A stretch of DNA of 64,000 nt from Desarmillaria ectypa (Eukaryota; Basidiomycota; Agaricomycetes; Agaricales; Physalacriaceae), in the NCBI GenBank assembly GCA_030407005.1, contig JAUDYN010000003.1:2604001-2668000 (forward strand). Reading direction: 5' to 3'. Below, one piece after another: positions 10,994 through 22,985 of this stretch. The position numbers were made by a program, and so were the translations under genes. How positions within the stretch are numbered: position 1 is the first letter of the stretch; each line of letters starts with the position of its first letter. The notes beneath the pieces are model-generated. The model saw only the letters and a program-made list of their open reading frames with translations. It ran no database searches and was not told where the DNA came from.

Positions 10994-12554
10994 TCATCCG
11001 AGACTAAGACCACCGACGGCTTCGCCCGCCCCATCTACTTCTTTGTCCTCTCCGTCAAATCTCCGAGTTCGAGGAACAGGTCTGATAATTGGACTAGACA
11101 AACCCATCGATGCTCGTAATGTGGGACTAGATGTTATGCTCATAGAACGAGGGTACGATCCGGATATTGTCGGGGAAGACGTAGCGGAATTGACAGCTGA
11201 TGCCGGTATTGATATAGGAATAGCGATGGGTATCCTGTTACTGCCTCGAGGAGAGCCTAACGTGGAATGTGGGTCACGAAGATGAGGGATCGAAGGCGAA
11301 ACGGCTCGGCGCTTTGAGGCAGGATATGGGTCGAAACGATCATCAACTATTGGGAGTTTTACGACCAACGCGGTAAAAATGAAACCAAAAGAACGTACAT
11401 TTGCGTTTCGCCGACCTCACAGCACTTGTCGTGGGAGGTGGTGTGTACCTCCATTGAGTCATCGATGATGTCGACATGGGTGAACAGGAAGGCTAGTCAA
11501 CATGATGAATAACACGTTCATCAAGCAACAAAACGCGCGTACACCATCAATGTCCATCAAACTGGAGCTCTCAGACATGTCAAGGTCCTCTCCACTAGCA
11601 TTCTTACGACGATTGACAATGTTGATTGGATCGCTGTGACTGGAAGGAGTGTAGGCGAAGGGACCATCCTCATCATCATCGCTGGGCGTGTCTTCCCTCT
11701 GGAAATCATCATGACCAGCCTCTTCAGGATAACGACCTCGGTCGGATACAGAGCGAGGGGTGTGGGGTTGAAGAGGAAGTTCGGCACCGGAAGCCACCAA
11801 TCGTTGAAAGGCTGCCTCGGACTTGACTTCGTTTTCGACAGGGCGGGATTCGGCGAGGAGGTTCATGATGCGGGGTTGTTTCGGCTGCGTTAACGGTTAG
11901 GCTCCCTGGTCATATATCAAATAGATAACGACATACGGGAAACGATAATCTGCGTCGGGGATAAGGGCGCGAGTCTTGGGCGTCAGCTGTTGATGACGAC
12001 AACCTGCGAGGGGACGAGAAGCAAGGGCGAGGAACTTTGGTTTCTTGGGTGGCATCATCTTCTATACCGATGGAAGGAGTGGTATCTCCAGAGCTCGCAG
12101 AGGATGAGCTATCGGTACGCACTGCTCCGCTACTACCATCGGACATGTCAGACGGTGAGTCGCGGTGGGTGTCCCTGCGTCTCGACGAGGAATGCAGCGT
12201 GAAGGATGCGGCTAACGGGCTCGACAGGCGAGCTTCAGATAGAAAGGCTGCTTTGGGAGCTAGTATACTTGGGCGTCGTATTCTTTGCATTAATACCGAC
12301 TCATCCAGGGTGTGGGACGATGTCGATGCCACATTCGATGGGGGCAAGGCGAAGTCGACGGAGGAGGCGGGAAGTGGCCGTCTGGAAGAGTCCTTCGGCA
12401 TCGTCGAGGTCGACGACCACGATGGGCGACCAGTTAATAGTGACGACACAGTGAGGGGAAGAGGAAGAGTTGTAGGGACCCGTCCTGAGACGGCACTGCG
12501 AATCCTTTCCTTACGGTTTTGAGTCACGTGTAACCCAAATTTCAAGTGCCTCAA
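10994..12554 (-). CDS. Conserved low-complexity Ser/Pro-rich protein, function unknown
   Basis: Four exons join in frame. The first gives a Ser-rich region with IRRPSILAPKAAFLSEARL and ends YPRRRLSFP. The second continues PKQPRIMNLLAESRPVE with PEEAGHDDFQREDTPSDDDE. The third holds TQWRYTPPPTTSAVRSAKRK. The last begins FDDRFDPYPASKRRAVSPS and ends GAGEAVGGLSLG. No enzymatic domain, membrane span or signal peptide is seen. The blocks PSILAPKAAFLSE, NLLAESRP, QWRYTPPP and DDRFDPYP look like short linear motifs under constraint, and basic clusters (KRRAVSP, AKRKF) suggest a nuclear protein. The start is uncertain: 12554 is the most upstream ATG, and internal ATGs at about 12403 and 12290 are alternatives. 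Divergent from RRB1, starts only about 37 bp apart. Confidence 0.65.
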
Positions 12555-12591
12555 CCTAACCGCATCTCATTATTCCCTACGCCTGTCCCCA

Positions 12592-14283
12592 ATGGCAAAA
12601 CGTTCCGCTACCGAAGTGATCCCCAGTGCCGAGGATGATGGACACCCCTTTGCAAAAGCCTCCGGAAGTCGAATGAAGCGCGGAACGGCACCCAACGATG
12701 AGATGGGCGATTTTGAAGATGCTTGGGAGGATGAGATTGAAAGCGACGAAGAGATAGTCGATGAGGAGCAAAATAACGATGAAAATGGTGAAGAATTGTT
12801 CTTTTCATACTGAGATACCTTTGTTTATGATGAAGCAGCAATGGAAATCGACGACGAAGTCGTTGCTGCAGTCGAAGACTCTGAAGAGCAACCTTCGCCC
12901 AACAGAGTTTTCATTCCTGGGTACCATACTCTGGGCGAAGACGAAATATTGGAAGCTGACGATTCCGTATATCTTATGCGACATTCTATGGGCGTTGATT
13001 ATCCCAGTCTGTCGTTTGACGTTCTACGGGATGGCCTTGGCGACGAGAGGCAGAGCTTTCCGGCGACAGCTTACTTTGTAACTGGAGCTCAGGGAGAAAC
13101 AACGAAAAAAAACGAACTTCGAGTTTGCAAACTGAGTTCGTTACACAAAACACAGAAAAATGGTTGGTCAGATGAGTTACTATGGTATGCTATCTGACTT
13201 GTACCCAGGCGACTCGGATTCAGAAGAAGATGATGATGATGATGACGACGACAGGCTTGATGAAGATCCAGTGCTTGAATATCGATCTGTCCCTCACGTC
13301 GGCGGTGTTAACCGGATACGAGCACAACCACTTCCCCCCTCTACTCCTCTACCTCCCGTTTCTCAGCCATATCACGTTGCAACATGGGCAGAGACGGGTA
13401 AAGTGCACATATGGGATATTCGACCGCTCATTGAATCACTCGATGTACCCGGGTATGCAGGGAATAAAAATCGAACGCAGTTGCCCGTTTTTACCATAAA
13501 TTCTCATGGTAGAGCGGAAGGGTTTGCAATGGACTGGGCTGCTTCAGGCACTTCTTCGTTGCGCCTGTTAACCGGCGACATTCACTCCAAAATTTACTTG
13601 ACAACTTCTACACCTTCTGGTTTCAACGCCCTTTCACAGCCTTTTACATCTCACACATCGAGCGTCGAAGATATACAATGGAGCCCTTCGGAGCCAACGG
13701 TCTTTGCGTCATGTTCAGCCGACAAAACGATCCAAGTCTGGGATGTACGAAGCAAAGGACGTCAGAGTGTTGCTAGTATCGACGAAGCCCATGACAGCGA
13801 CGTGAATGTGATCAGTTGGAATAAGTCAACAACCTATCTTCTTCTCAGCGGTGGAGATGAAGGTGGAATCAAAGTCTGGGATTTCCGTAACATAAAGAAA
13901 AAAAGGCGAGTAAGCTATGTCCCCTTTTCAGCATTAGGCCTGATTTCAGTTGTAGTACGAATGACTCCGTTTCTGCGCCTATTGCTTCATTTAATTGGCA
14001 CAAGGCGCCCATAACGTCTATCGAATGGCATCCAACAGAGGATTCTATGTTCTTAGCATCATCTGCCGATGATCAAGTTACCCTATGGGATCTTGCGGTC
14101 GAGCAAGACGATGATGAAATGGGAGCAACTGATTCTTCCGGCGAACAAAATGTACCACCCCAGCTGCTATTCTCTCACCATCAGCAAAATGTAAAAGAGG
14201 CCCACTGGCATCCTCAGATACCTGGGAGCGTTGTTAGCACGGGCGCCGATGGCTTTGATGTGTACAAGACCATCTCTGTTTAG
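12592..14283 (+). CDS. RRB1: Rrb1/GRWD1 WD40 chaperone of ribosomal protein L3
   Basis: Nuclear WD40 protein that binds newly made ribosomal protein L3 (family knowledge). Four exons. The acidic N-terminus (DFEDAWEDEIESDEEIVDEE) is followed by the family block FIPGYHTLGEDEILEADDSVY, then an Asp run (about 13225-13250) and EYRSVPHVGGVNRIRA. WD repeats follow: HVATWAETGKVHIWDIRP, EDIQWSPSEPTVFASCSADK, VWDVRSKG, GGIKVWDFRN, SIEWHPTEDSMFLASSADDQ and VTLWDLAVEQDDDE. It ends in an ADGFDVYK block. The TGA at 12811 is not a stop, because it lies in intron 12788-12838, whose removal gives NDENAMEIDDE. The last intron (13906-13949) is best read as GC-AG (AAAG, then GCGAGT), which alone keeps frame into APIASFNWHKAPI. 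Confidence 0.92.
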
Positions 14284-14373
14284 TAGGTTTAGAACTAAGG
14301 GTAGTTGGATTAGAGCGGCATAAGGAATGGTCTAATAGAGTGCACGACTGTTGTTTGCCTTCGGAGCGCGAAT

Positions 14374-15585
14374 CTACAAATTTGGTTGGATAATCGAGCT
14401 CATGGGTATGAACGGACCGCAGACCTTGGTGATGTTCTTTTGTACGAGATCCATCAGTGATGCGTACATGTTGCGGATGTCTATAATGTGCTGACGGGAA
14501 AAATAAATCTGCTTCTCATCGTGTTCTTTCAGAGCCAACTGGTGCAATTACTGAGTTCCTGAGGAATACGGAAAGGGCTCGCCATACCGTGTAGTCTTCC
14601 AAGTTGGGATACTTGATCAGCTTAGAACATAGCTTTGCCCTAGTGATGTAATCTTGACGAGCGGTGTCACGTAGGTTGTATGCGCTTTCTTGTGCGCGAT
14701 GCAGTTCGGAAAGGACCTCTGAACTAGCAACGTTAAAAGTGACGTAACCGTTAGATGCCAATACAACCTTCTTGGATTTGGACCCCTGCAGAACTCATGA
14801 GCATACACTGTAGAATTCAGAAAGTGAACGCCAACCAAAATTATCGCCACTACAAGGATGGAACTATGATTCATTCGAAGCCGAGGATGGGCAAGAGCAC
14901 GTACTCCTCGATTCTGTATATGAAATGTCAGAGGCAAGATTGGGGTGAAGGGACTGAGACGTCACGAACTTTGGCATCGCCAGAGTTATCCACATTTTCA
15001 CTTGATCCTGACGCGTCAAATTAGCAAACACACGATGGATACAAGATAGGTAACGTACGACCGTGGAAGATAGCTGCTCGCACTCCCGTTTGACAATCGC
15101 ATGTAGACCGGATATATGCCTGTTCGCTATAACGGAGTTGGTGAAGCGAACATTTTGTAAGGCGTTGCTGTCGACTGGATCAGCCAGTCGGCGCTTTTTA
15201 TTTGGAGATTCTTCAGAGAAATGGTCATCATGAGGAGGATACACTGTTGCATCGGTTGTGGTCGAGGCATGGGACGAATGGAAAGGCGAAGCAGACGAAT
15301 CGAATGCTTGGATAATCTCCTGGAGCTCCCTGCTCTTGATTTAGCGCCAGAATGACTAAATATCCACAATTTACAATATCTGTCTTGATATTTCAATTGA
15401 CTGCAATGATGATAGGGGAGCGTGCAAAGCAATACCTTGGAAGGAAATGTTCGAAAGGCGATGTCTTCTGCTGAGCTTGCGAGGCTCGTGCGAAATTTCT
15501 GAGTGCGCCAACATAAATAATACAGGGAGTTAAGGACCCTGAAAATGTAACCAACCTCTATTTCTGTGGTAAGATGCTTGTTCAT
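14374..15585 (-). CDS. PA28/REG-gamma-type proteasome activator
   Basis: 11S activator that docks on the 20S proteasome independently of ATP. The start MNKHLTTEIEKFRTSLASS leads into helix 1 (AEDIAFRTFPSKELQEI). The linker carries PNKKRRLADPVD, the counterpart of the KKRRL segment of animal REG-gamma. The activation loop and C-terminal helices follow: VKMWITLAMPKIEDGDNFG, YITRAKLCSKLIKYPNLEDY, EHDEKQIYFSRQHIIDIRN and SLMDLVQKNITKV. The NFG-to-SEVLSEL junction (about 14720-14845) is unclear: a simple reading keeps an extra segment of about 25 residues (GSKSKKVVLASNG), whereas the family runs straight on, so an unrecognised intron is likely. Budding yeast lacks this family. Divergent from TAF1 with 182 bp between starts. 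Confidence 0.9.
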
Positions 15586-15767
15586 GCTGTTCGGAAGATG
15601 ATGGTAGGTGAATGCGACGCGACTTAAGCTCAGAAGCTTCAAAAAGTTGACGCAGTGGCTTCCTAATTTGGATGCTTGTATATATTTTCCAAGAGCTTTA
15701 GTAGTTCGCAAACTACCTTGCTAACGAACATTCACAGGGCGCAGTTACCTTCGGGGTTATCATCACC

Positions 15768-18700
15768 ATGACAGATAACAAGGAAGAGAACGATGCTATA
15801 TCTGCGCTCACTGGATTCTCACTCAATCATCTTCTCGATGGAATGTCCTTGCCTAGCGGTTCGGGTCTCTCGAACCAACTTGGAATTTCCGGTTTGCCAA
15901 GTTTGAACTCCGGCCAGATCTACAACGAGAGCTATGATGAGGATGATGAGGCCATTGGGAATGATCAGGGTGAGGACTGGGAGTCCCAAATTGACCAAGA
16001 GATGCAGGATGAAGACATGGAGGCCCCAGCGGTCAAGACAGAGCTTCGCTCTCCGGACGCCATAAGGCAGAAACAGAGGCGGGTGCGGATAGTGAAGCGA
16101 CTTGTGGAGAGACCCAAGAGTGTGTATGAGCGATTTCCAGCGTTTCAGAAGGACAAGATACTCGATTTCAGTGAGCTATTCAAAGGGTACACGGTGAACA
16201 AGTCGAGACTCGCCAAGAGACCTTTCCATAGTGAGTCTCCTGCCCCATGCCTGTAAGAAACTGCTGAGTACTTGCCAGTCGAAACTGTGTATCCCCGGAG
16301 AAAAGAGGTACCCAAAGCATTCCTTGAAGCAGTTGTAGGCGACACGAAGCGGCAAGTCGAGAGTAAGCGTGTGGAGGCCGTTGTTTCTGCTGGAAGTGTC
16401 GAAGTCGATCTTCGCAAGGCTCTTGAGGTGTGTCTACAAACCACCCTTTTGGTCTTACACTCTCATTCTACCTCAGGAACGTGACAAAACGAACGTTCCT
16501 ATATCTCTACCCCTTCATGATCGAAGTTTCGATCTTGTTTTGTTGTCGAATTGGGAGGACCAAATCATATACGAGCCTGAGAACACGTTCTCGCGCAGTA
16601 ACGGCCTACCGGAGAATAACCTTACGACACCAGCAAACAAAGCGTTAGAATCTGGCGCATGGACACAAAGTATTATATGGAGCCCTCGTGCACCATTCCG
16701 TGATTTCACCCAGTTGGAGTTCAATCACGAAGATGATGTTATCCCCGAAGATAGAACAAGTTTGTCATCTGCCTTTATCCAAGCATGGCATTCAACTAAT
16801 ATTCTTGCAGCTGAAATGGCCAGGCCTCGAAAGAGGCTCAGAACTGACGCAGGCATTCGTGACAAGTTCAATCTATCGAACGACCACTTTTATGAGATTT
16901 CCAAGGACGGTCGTCATCGTGTTCGCCAAACCTTTGGTCAACTGTCTGTGGAGCATGCCTATCCTGCACAGAAACTGCAGTTGCCATTTGTACGTCTTCA
17001 TGTTTTCGTATTCAACGAGGGTTTTCAATCTGACTTCCTCTGAAGTACAAGACCCGGCTGTCCAAACAAGAGGCTCGTTCTTTCCATCGCCCAGCGTTGC
17101 AGTTTCCTTCAAATATCGAATTACGGTTTAGTAAGGTTCGCACTGCTAAGAAAAAGAAGGATAAAGCTGGTCGGCGGCTCGGAAAAGGCGGAAATGTTGG
17201 AGAGGGTCTGCATAATACCAGCGATCTCAGTCTTCGAGACACCAGCAACTTTGTTCTCTGGGAATATTCGGTAGGTCGTGTTTATCTGGCATATGGATGT
17301 TTCTTATTTATCCGTGATGCAGGAAGAGCATCCCCCTATAATATCTAACTTTGGCATGGGTAGTGCGCTGGTGAATTATTACAGGAAGAAGGATGAGAAG
17401 GATGAACATATACCCAAGTATGACTTGGGCGTTCCCTTCGTTCTTGAACCTCAAGATGATTCTCCGTTCATGAAATTCGGTTACGTCTATCCAGGACAAA
17501 CAATGCCTGCATTGTACAACAACCTAATTCGGGCACCTCTTTTCCGACATAAACCTTACCCTTCCGATTTCCTCGTCATTCGCCATACCGTCAAAGGTGA
17601 TACAAAGTATTTCATCCGCGAGATCAAAAATCTCTTCGTTGTCGGGCAGACGTATCCGGTCACCGAAGTTCCTGGGCCTCATTCTCGTAAAATCACGAAT
17701 ACGATCAAGTACAGATTGCAGATCATTGCATTCAAGCTCCTCCGAAAAAGCCAAGAGGAACGACTGAAGATATCAAGGCTGATGAAATACTTTCCAGATC
17801 AGAACGAGCTGCAGATGCGACAAAGGCTGAAAGAATTTATGGAATATCACCGTCGGGGACCTCATCAGGGATTTTGGAGGCTCAAGCCCAATTTGTCCAT
17901 TCCAAGTGATGCTGAGATGCTGAAGATGGTTGGACCGGAGCAGGTTGTACTTACAGAGAGTATGCAAGTTGGTCAACGGCACCTGCAAGACTCCGGCTAT
18001 AGTCAGACTGCGGATGCAGCGGACGGCGATGAATCGAATCTTTCGGTCGAGCAGCAGTTGGCGCCATGGATCACAACAAAGAATTTCTTATTTGCTACCC
18101 AGGCGAAAGCAATGTTGAGGTTGCATGGCGAGGGTGATCCATCTGGAAGAGGAGAAGCTTTTAGCTTTATCCGGATATCAATGAAAGAGATATTCGTAAA
18201 AGCGGGGGAAGATTACGAGCAGAAAATGGGTTTGTCTCGTTTGTCTCTTTACACTTCCACGACTCAATTGTCATTGCAGCCGAAGCTGAGAACCGGCCAA
18301 AATCTGCCCACCGTTATAACGTCGCCGAGCAGCAACAAATATATCGTTCTGAGATTGAACGGATATGGAAGGCTCAGTTCGATTCCCTGAGTCGGAAGGA
18401 CGAGCCGGTGTTGACGGAGGAGGATAAGAGAAGATACAAGGAAAACGAAACGGAAGCACAAGCCAAGAAAGCGCACAATTCCTACGGGTCTGGATCTGCG
18501 GCCACCGCAACACCTGGCTCGCCTGCTCCCGGTCCCAGTCGAACCTCATCCGTCGAGCGCGACATGAGTGTGGGACCCGACGGCGGCCGGCGAGTGCTGA
18601 GGATCAAGCGGTTGATGGATGGGGAATGGCAAACTGAGATTATTCGAGACCCGGGTGTTATACGTGCTTACGTGCGAGGGAAGCAGCTCCTGGAGGAGGA

Positions 18701-19211
18701 GGCCACAATGGCTGACAGCCTGGCTCCCACAGGAGATGCAGATAAGGATAAACGGGCGAAGAAGAGGTTAGAAGAGGAAATTGCCAGGATGAAGAAGAAC
18801 CAAGAGAGGCGCTTGCATAGAAAGAACGCGAAGATTGTGAAGGAGGGTGGGACACCGATGACTTTGAATAGACCTCTGAAACCTGATACGACGAGGAGAT
18901 GTGGGCATTGTGGACAGATGGGGCATATGAGTGGGGTTTTTGTGTGTTCTTGGATAGTTTCTGATGCTGACCGACTTTTTCTAGAAACAAATAGGAAATG
19001 TCCAAGGTGGGCAGAGTTCAACAGTGGTGCTGCGCCTGTAGTGGCGGGACCTGCAGGAAGCCCTCCGCCGCCCACGATCAACACGCCGAATCTCGGGTTC
19101 AATACGCCTTTTGCGCCATCGCCTTTGGCTACTAGCACGTCTGCACAAGACGTAGAGGAGTCTGCAGCCTCAAAGCCGAAAATCAAGTTCACTATCAAGA
19201 ACAGAAGCTGA
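15768..19211 (+). CDS. TAF1: TFIID subunit TAF1 (TAFII250 type)
   Basis: Largest TFIID subunit, used in RNA polymerase II initiation. The acidic N-terminus (ALTGFSLNHLLDGMSLP, then DEDDEAIGNDQGEDWE) resembles the TBP-binding TAND region. The central DUF3591 core includes NLSNDHFYEISKDG, GKGGNVGEGLHNTSDLSLRD, EHPPIISNFGMGSALVNYYR, PFMKFGYVYPGQTMPALYNN and a winged-helix/TAF7-binding part (TVKGDTKYFIREIKNLFVVG). The histone-acetyltransferase-homology half ends with WITTKNFLFATQAKAMLRL. A C2HC zinc knuckle near the C-terminus (RRCGHCGQMGHMKTNRKCP) is split by the last intron. It ends KIKFTIKNRS with no bromodomain, as in other fungal TAF1 proteins. Several short canonical introns; 17042-17047 and 18232-18281 were placed by motif continuity. 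Confidence 0.93.
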
Positions 19212-19463
19212 GATACTTACAGTATGCATAGCGGACGGTTATTTTATACCATGCTGTATTTTTATTATACTCCCTTCCGCACAGTGAGAAATGCGAGGCC
19301 AATGGCAAATTTTAAGGCGCCAATCGACAACGCACGATTTGATCTTCCATAATAACTTATACATAGAATTGTAATGTACACTCCAAAAGTTATTTGCACA
19401 TATAATAAACAGATCGAAACAAAGAAAATAAGGAGACGAAGAGTCCTTTCCCCATGTTTCGCA

Positions 19464-21462
19464 TTAAACAGCAACCATCTCAACATCGCGTTCCACGATT
19501 CGGTCCTTTACCATTTTCGGTGTGCCGTAGCGACGTTTATAATCAGAGTTTATGCTAACCAGTAAGTCTTTAATAAGCTCAGCATGATGCCGCCTCTCTT
19601 CGGATGTGACTTCGCGCTTTGCGCCAAGTTCTATCCGGGAGAGGTCATCGCTTATGCTTCGAATACCAGGAAGGGTTTTTTCCGATGACGACGACGTGAG
19701 TGGGGCTAGCTTGTATTGAGCATCACCCGAAGTGAGGAGAGGGTACAACGAACTCTTCTTTCCTTCCGGGGAAGACGGCGTAGATGAAGCAGCGGAAGAC
19801 GAGGGTGAAGATGAAGTGAGTTTAGCGGGAGGCCCGCGATGCATGTTCCGCAGGAGCTTGGGCTCGACGGGCCCTGGTTTGGACGCTGTTGGCACCGATT
19901 TGAGCGGCACCATAGGACGCATGGCCTTGTTCATGTACTCGACGGGGGAGATTGTCGCTGCAGGCGGAGGGCCGCGGGAAGCACGGATGTAATCAAAGTC
20001 AAGAGGCGGGGTGATGCTATGCTCTGAAGGCGGGGATGGGTGGTAAGGCCCGCCGGATATGTAACGCGAAGAGGAGACGGAGGAAGTGCGTCGATTATAA
20101 TCGGCAGATGGCGGGTACTCGGCAAGCGATGGATACCGCTGGGTAGAGTAATTGGCGTACTGCTGAGGGGGGGAATTAGTCGGATATGGTGCGGGTTCCG
20201 GGGAATAGTGCGTATGAGAAGGCGGCATCCCCGGCATCCCGGCAAGGCCGAGCTGGGAAAGAGAGACTGGATCAAAGTAGTCGGGCGGGAAAGTGGCGGC
20301 AGAAGCAGAAGGCGGGGACGGCTGTTGGGGGCGCCCGGCAACATTCCTGCCGAGAGTGACCAGGAATTCGTTGACCGCTGCGAGCTCCTCTGGAGAGCGA
20401 ATCTCAACAGACACTGAGCGAGGATTAAAGTTGGGTCCGGCGAAGCTGAGGTTGTTGAGGCGCTCAGCCATGCGGGGGTCATACGACGGATTTACGCGCC
20501 TCTTTTTCATGTCGGTGAAGAAGTCGTCGACATTGTAGTCATGCGAGCGCTTCGAGCCTGCTGAGACCGGCGGATCATCCGTGTGCAGGACTTCCCATGA
20601 CGGCAGCTGGTTATGCAGCATATGAAAATCGTCTGAGGGCGAAACATGGTGGGCGGCCTGATGAGGCAGTTCTGGAGAAGGAGTGGGAAGAAGACCAAAG
20701 TGAGAGACTGGACGCAGCACAATTAGTAAAGGCATCGTATGTGCTGCAATAGACTACCCACCTTCAGAGGCTGACGAAGAGTGGGAGGTCGAGCGAGCAC
20801 TGGGCACTCTCAGCTGCTTTTTCGGGTCTTCACCGCCACGGACTCTGCTGACGTAGACAGGGTCGACAACGGTGATGGCCTTTGAATGCTTGTGCTGCGC
20901 ATGGTGCTCCTCCGTGTGAATCTTTTCGTGTTTCTTGAGATCCTGAGGTCGCTTGAATGATTTCTGGCATATCTGCAGGCAGTGAGAAAGTGAGTCATGA
21001 GTAAACAAAGGGGGTAGCATACCTCGCAAGAATGAGGCTTCAGTGGGGTATGCACTGTCGAATAACGATCAAACAAAGTCATCAAAGAGCTCCGAGCATA
21101 CCTCGTAGATGGCTGGTAATATGGTCCCGCTTGGCACAGGATGTCCCACAGTCCTTCCACTTGCATGTGAGACAGAGATTATTGGTGCTCTTGCGACCAA
21201 TGTGTTCGTTGCAAAGATGATTGTAGAGCTGCTCGGGATCACCAAACAACTGGGTACAATCCTGCCAGAGACACCGGTGGGTCGGTGTAGACTCGGATTC
21301 TGCTGGCGGGGGTGAGGTGGAGGACATGGGGGATGGAGGAAGGGATGACATGTGAAGATAAGTCTGTTGTTGGAGAACGTCAAGAGGGACGAGGAGACGG
21401 CTGTCGAATTGAACGGACTGGGGCCAAATAGAAGAATTATCAGGGTAGGCCATTTTTGACAT
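19464..21462 (-). CDS. pacC: PacC/Rim101-type pH-response zinc-finger transcription factor
   Basis: C2H2 regulator of ambient-pH responses, activated by proteolysis in ascomycetes. Exons encode three C2H2 fingers near the N-terminus: [21 protein letters not shown], then [20 protein letters not shown], then [11 protein letters not shown] continuing across an intron as [19 protein letters not shown]. The last large exon is Ser/Pro-rich and carries [20 protein letters not shown], the family's conserved region downstream of the fingers. Two YPxL motifs, YPSL (in [11 protein letters not shown]) and YPLL (in [11 protein letters not shown]), match those that PalA/Rim20 binds in PacC. The C-terminus is [15 protein letters not shown]. 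Start 21462 (MSKMAYPDN) is the most upstream [12 protein letters not shown], about 37 residues later, is an alternative. Convergent with TAF1. Confidence 0.9.
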
Positions 21463-22307
21463 ACTTTATAACGTGGACGCCAAGCCTTGCCCAGAGTTTT
21501 GCTTGGCAGGGATTCCACACTGCCAAGTCGATCAATAACCAAGAACCTCTTGGCCGGCCAAGCCCTTTCCTAAAACAGTCATTCTTAAAACGTATCTATC
21601 TCCGATTGGTTAGCCCCTTGCCAAGTCTCGAATTATTGTTCTACTAATCAACGAAGGAATTCGGTCCTCTTCACTCGGCGTAACAGTCTTCCAAAACAGA
21701 GAAGATTATTTTAATCTTTACCTCGGTAGATAGGGCGAAGCTCCGTCTAACCCTACGTATGACCATTCGCATGATTTTTAACAGTGAGCTCCTCAAACCA
21801 TGACGGTGATGTAGAGGCACCCGGAATTCGAGGTTCCGGTCTTCGAGCTTATACTTACGTTAATCAAACAGGCGTTTGAATGAATTGCCTCTCTCTCCCA
21901 CAATCCCTTCTTTAGAATCACAGTGGTTAGCTCTAGCACTTGCAATTCGAACCGAATATTCGAGACGTTGCAGTGTTGCAAGTGTTCCCGACCATTATCA
22001 ATTCATCAGCGACATGAGCTTGATGCATTTTCTACGAATTTGATTGAGGGTAACGCAATTGTTCTAGTTCGGCAGATTTCACCTTCGAAAAGCAGTGGAG
22101 GCGAAACCTTGTAAGTCTAGGTCTCACCGTATGGATACATACCTCTTGAGGTCTTTGTTTGATCTTAATACTGCAGCAGAGAGAATCGGGATGGCATCAC
22201 ATGATCGTAATAGTTGCTGTCTGGTTCTGTGTTCAGCACCATAGCTTGGCAAGGAGGAGTATCTTACAATTCCGTAAACTAACGCAAGAGTTAGCCTCCT
22301 TGGCACA
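21463..22307. promoter_or_regulatory. Upstream region of the PacC gene, no gene seen
   Basis: 845 bp between the PacC start and the myosin light chain stop. It is long for this compact block, which fits an extended promoter and 5' UTR. Short open frames only. Sequences resembling the GCCAAG core of ascomycete PacC sites occur upstream of the start (GCCAAGCCTTG near 21479, GCCAAGTCG near 21522, GGCCAAGCCC near 21557, GCCAAGTC near 21621), which could allow autoregulation. That is inference from motif matching only. Confidence 0.4.
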
Positions 22308-22985
22308 TTATCGTATCTTGTTCTCCTCCTCCTCCTCCTCCTCGCCATTTATCCGGAGCATCTTGACCCATTCACGATAATTAAAGTTACCCTGCCGATC
22401 CGTAAATGGTCCTTTAAGCAGCCGGTCAATCTGCAACAGTCAGTTTTTTTTTTAGCACTCAACAACATGAAGTGACACACCTCGCGGTCATCCATCCTGT
22501 CTCCCAGCTCGCTCAGCCATTTCCTCATCTCTTCAACCTTGACCAAGCCGCTGTCATTTTCATCGAAACATTCAAACGCCTCCACCAGCTCCTGCTCCGG
22601 ATCAAATTCAAATAGCCGTTCACTCATCATTGTTAGAAACATCGTAAAGTTCACCCCACGCTCGCCAACGATCGTCTCCCCGGGTCGCGACAATAGTAGC
22701 TCTTGCATCATCTCTGGTGACGGTTGGATTCCTGTAGCATAGCTCAGTAATATGACTGATACAATTAACCCATGACGCACCCAGACTCCCAAAAATCTCC
22801 TTCAAATCGCTCTCGCCAACCCATCCGTCTTTGTCATGATCAATCAACTGAAATGCCTCCTTGAACTGCTGGATTTGGGGGGCCTGGAACAGGGAGAATA
22901 CTCCTGAAGGTTCTCTCCTTGCTCTATTCTTCTGCGCCTTGGTCAGTGTCATTGCAGGGCCTAGCGTATTCGGATAACGGGACAT
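22308..22985 (-). CDS. RLC1: Myosin regulatory light chain (EF-hand)
   Basis: Binds the IQ motif of myosin II heavy chain and tunes contractile-ring myosin. Three exons. The N-terminal block RARREPSGVFSLFQ contains the Ser equivalent to the phosphorylated site of the family. The first EF-hand loop is DHDKDGWVGESD in FQLIDHDKDGW, with good calcium ligands. The second and third EF-like regions are QELVEAFECFDENDSGLV and DRLLKGPFTDRQGNFNYREW. The C-terminus is a short acidic run encoded by GAG/GAA repeats (CTC/CTT on the plus strand near 22322-22345), ending ENKIR. The start at 22985 (MSRYPNTLGP) is followed by MTLTKAQKNRARR about 12 residues on; either could be used. Confidence 0.9.

Noticed and set aside
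12811..12813. TGA stop inside the RRB1 gene
   Set aside because: It lies within a well-formed 51-nt intron (12788-12838); removing it restores NDENAMEIDDE.
22321..22345. CTC/CTT trinucleotide run as a microsatellite of interest
   Set aside because: It is the coding sequence of the acidic C-terminus of the myosin light chain.
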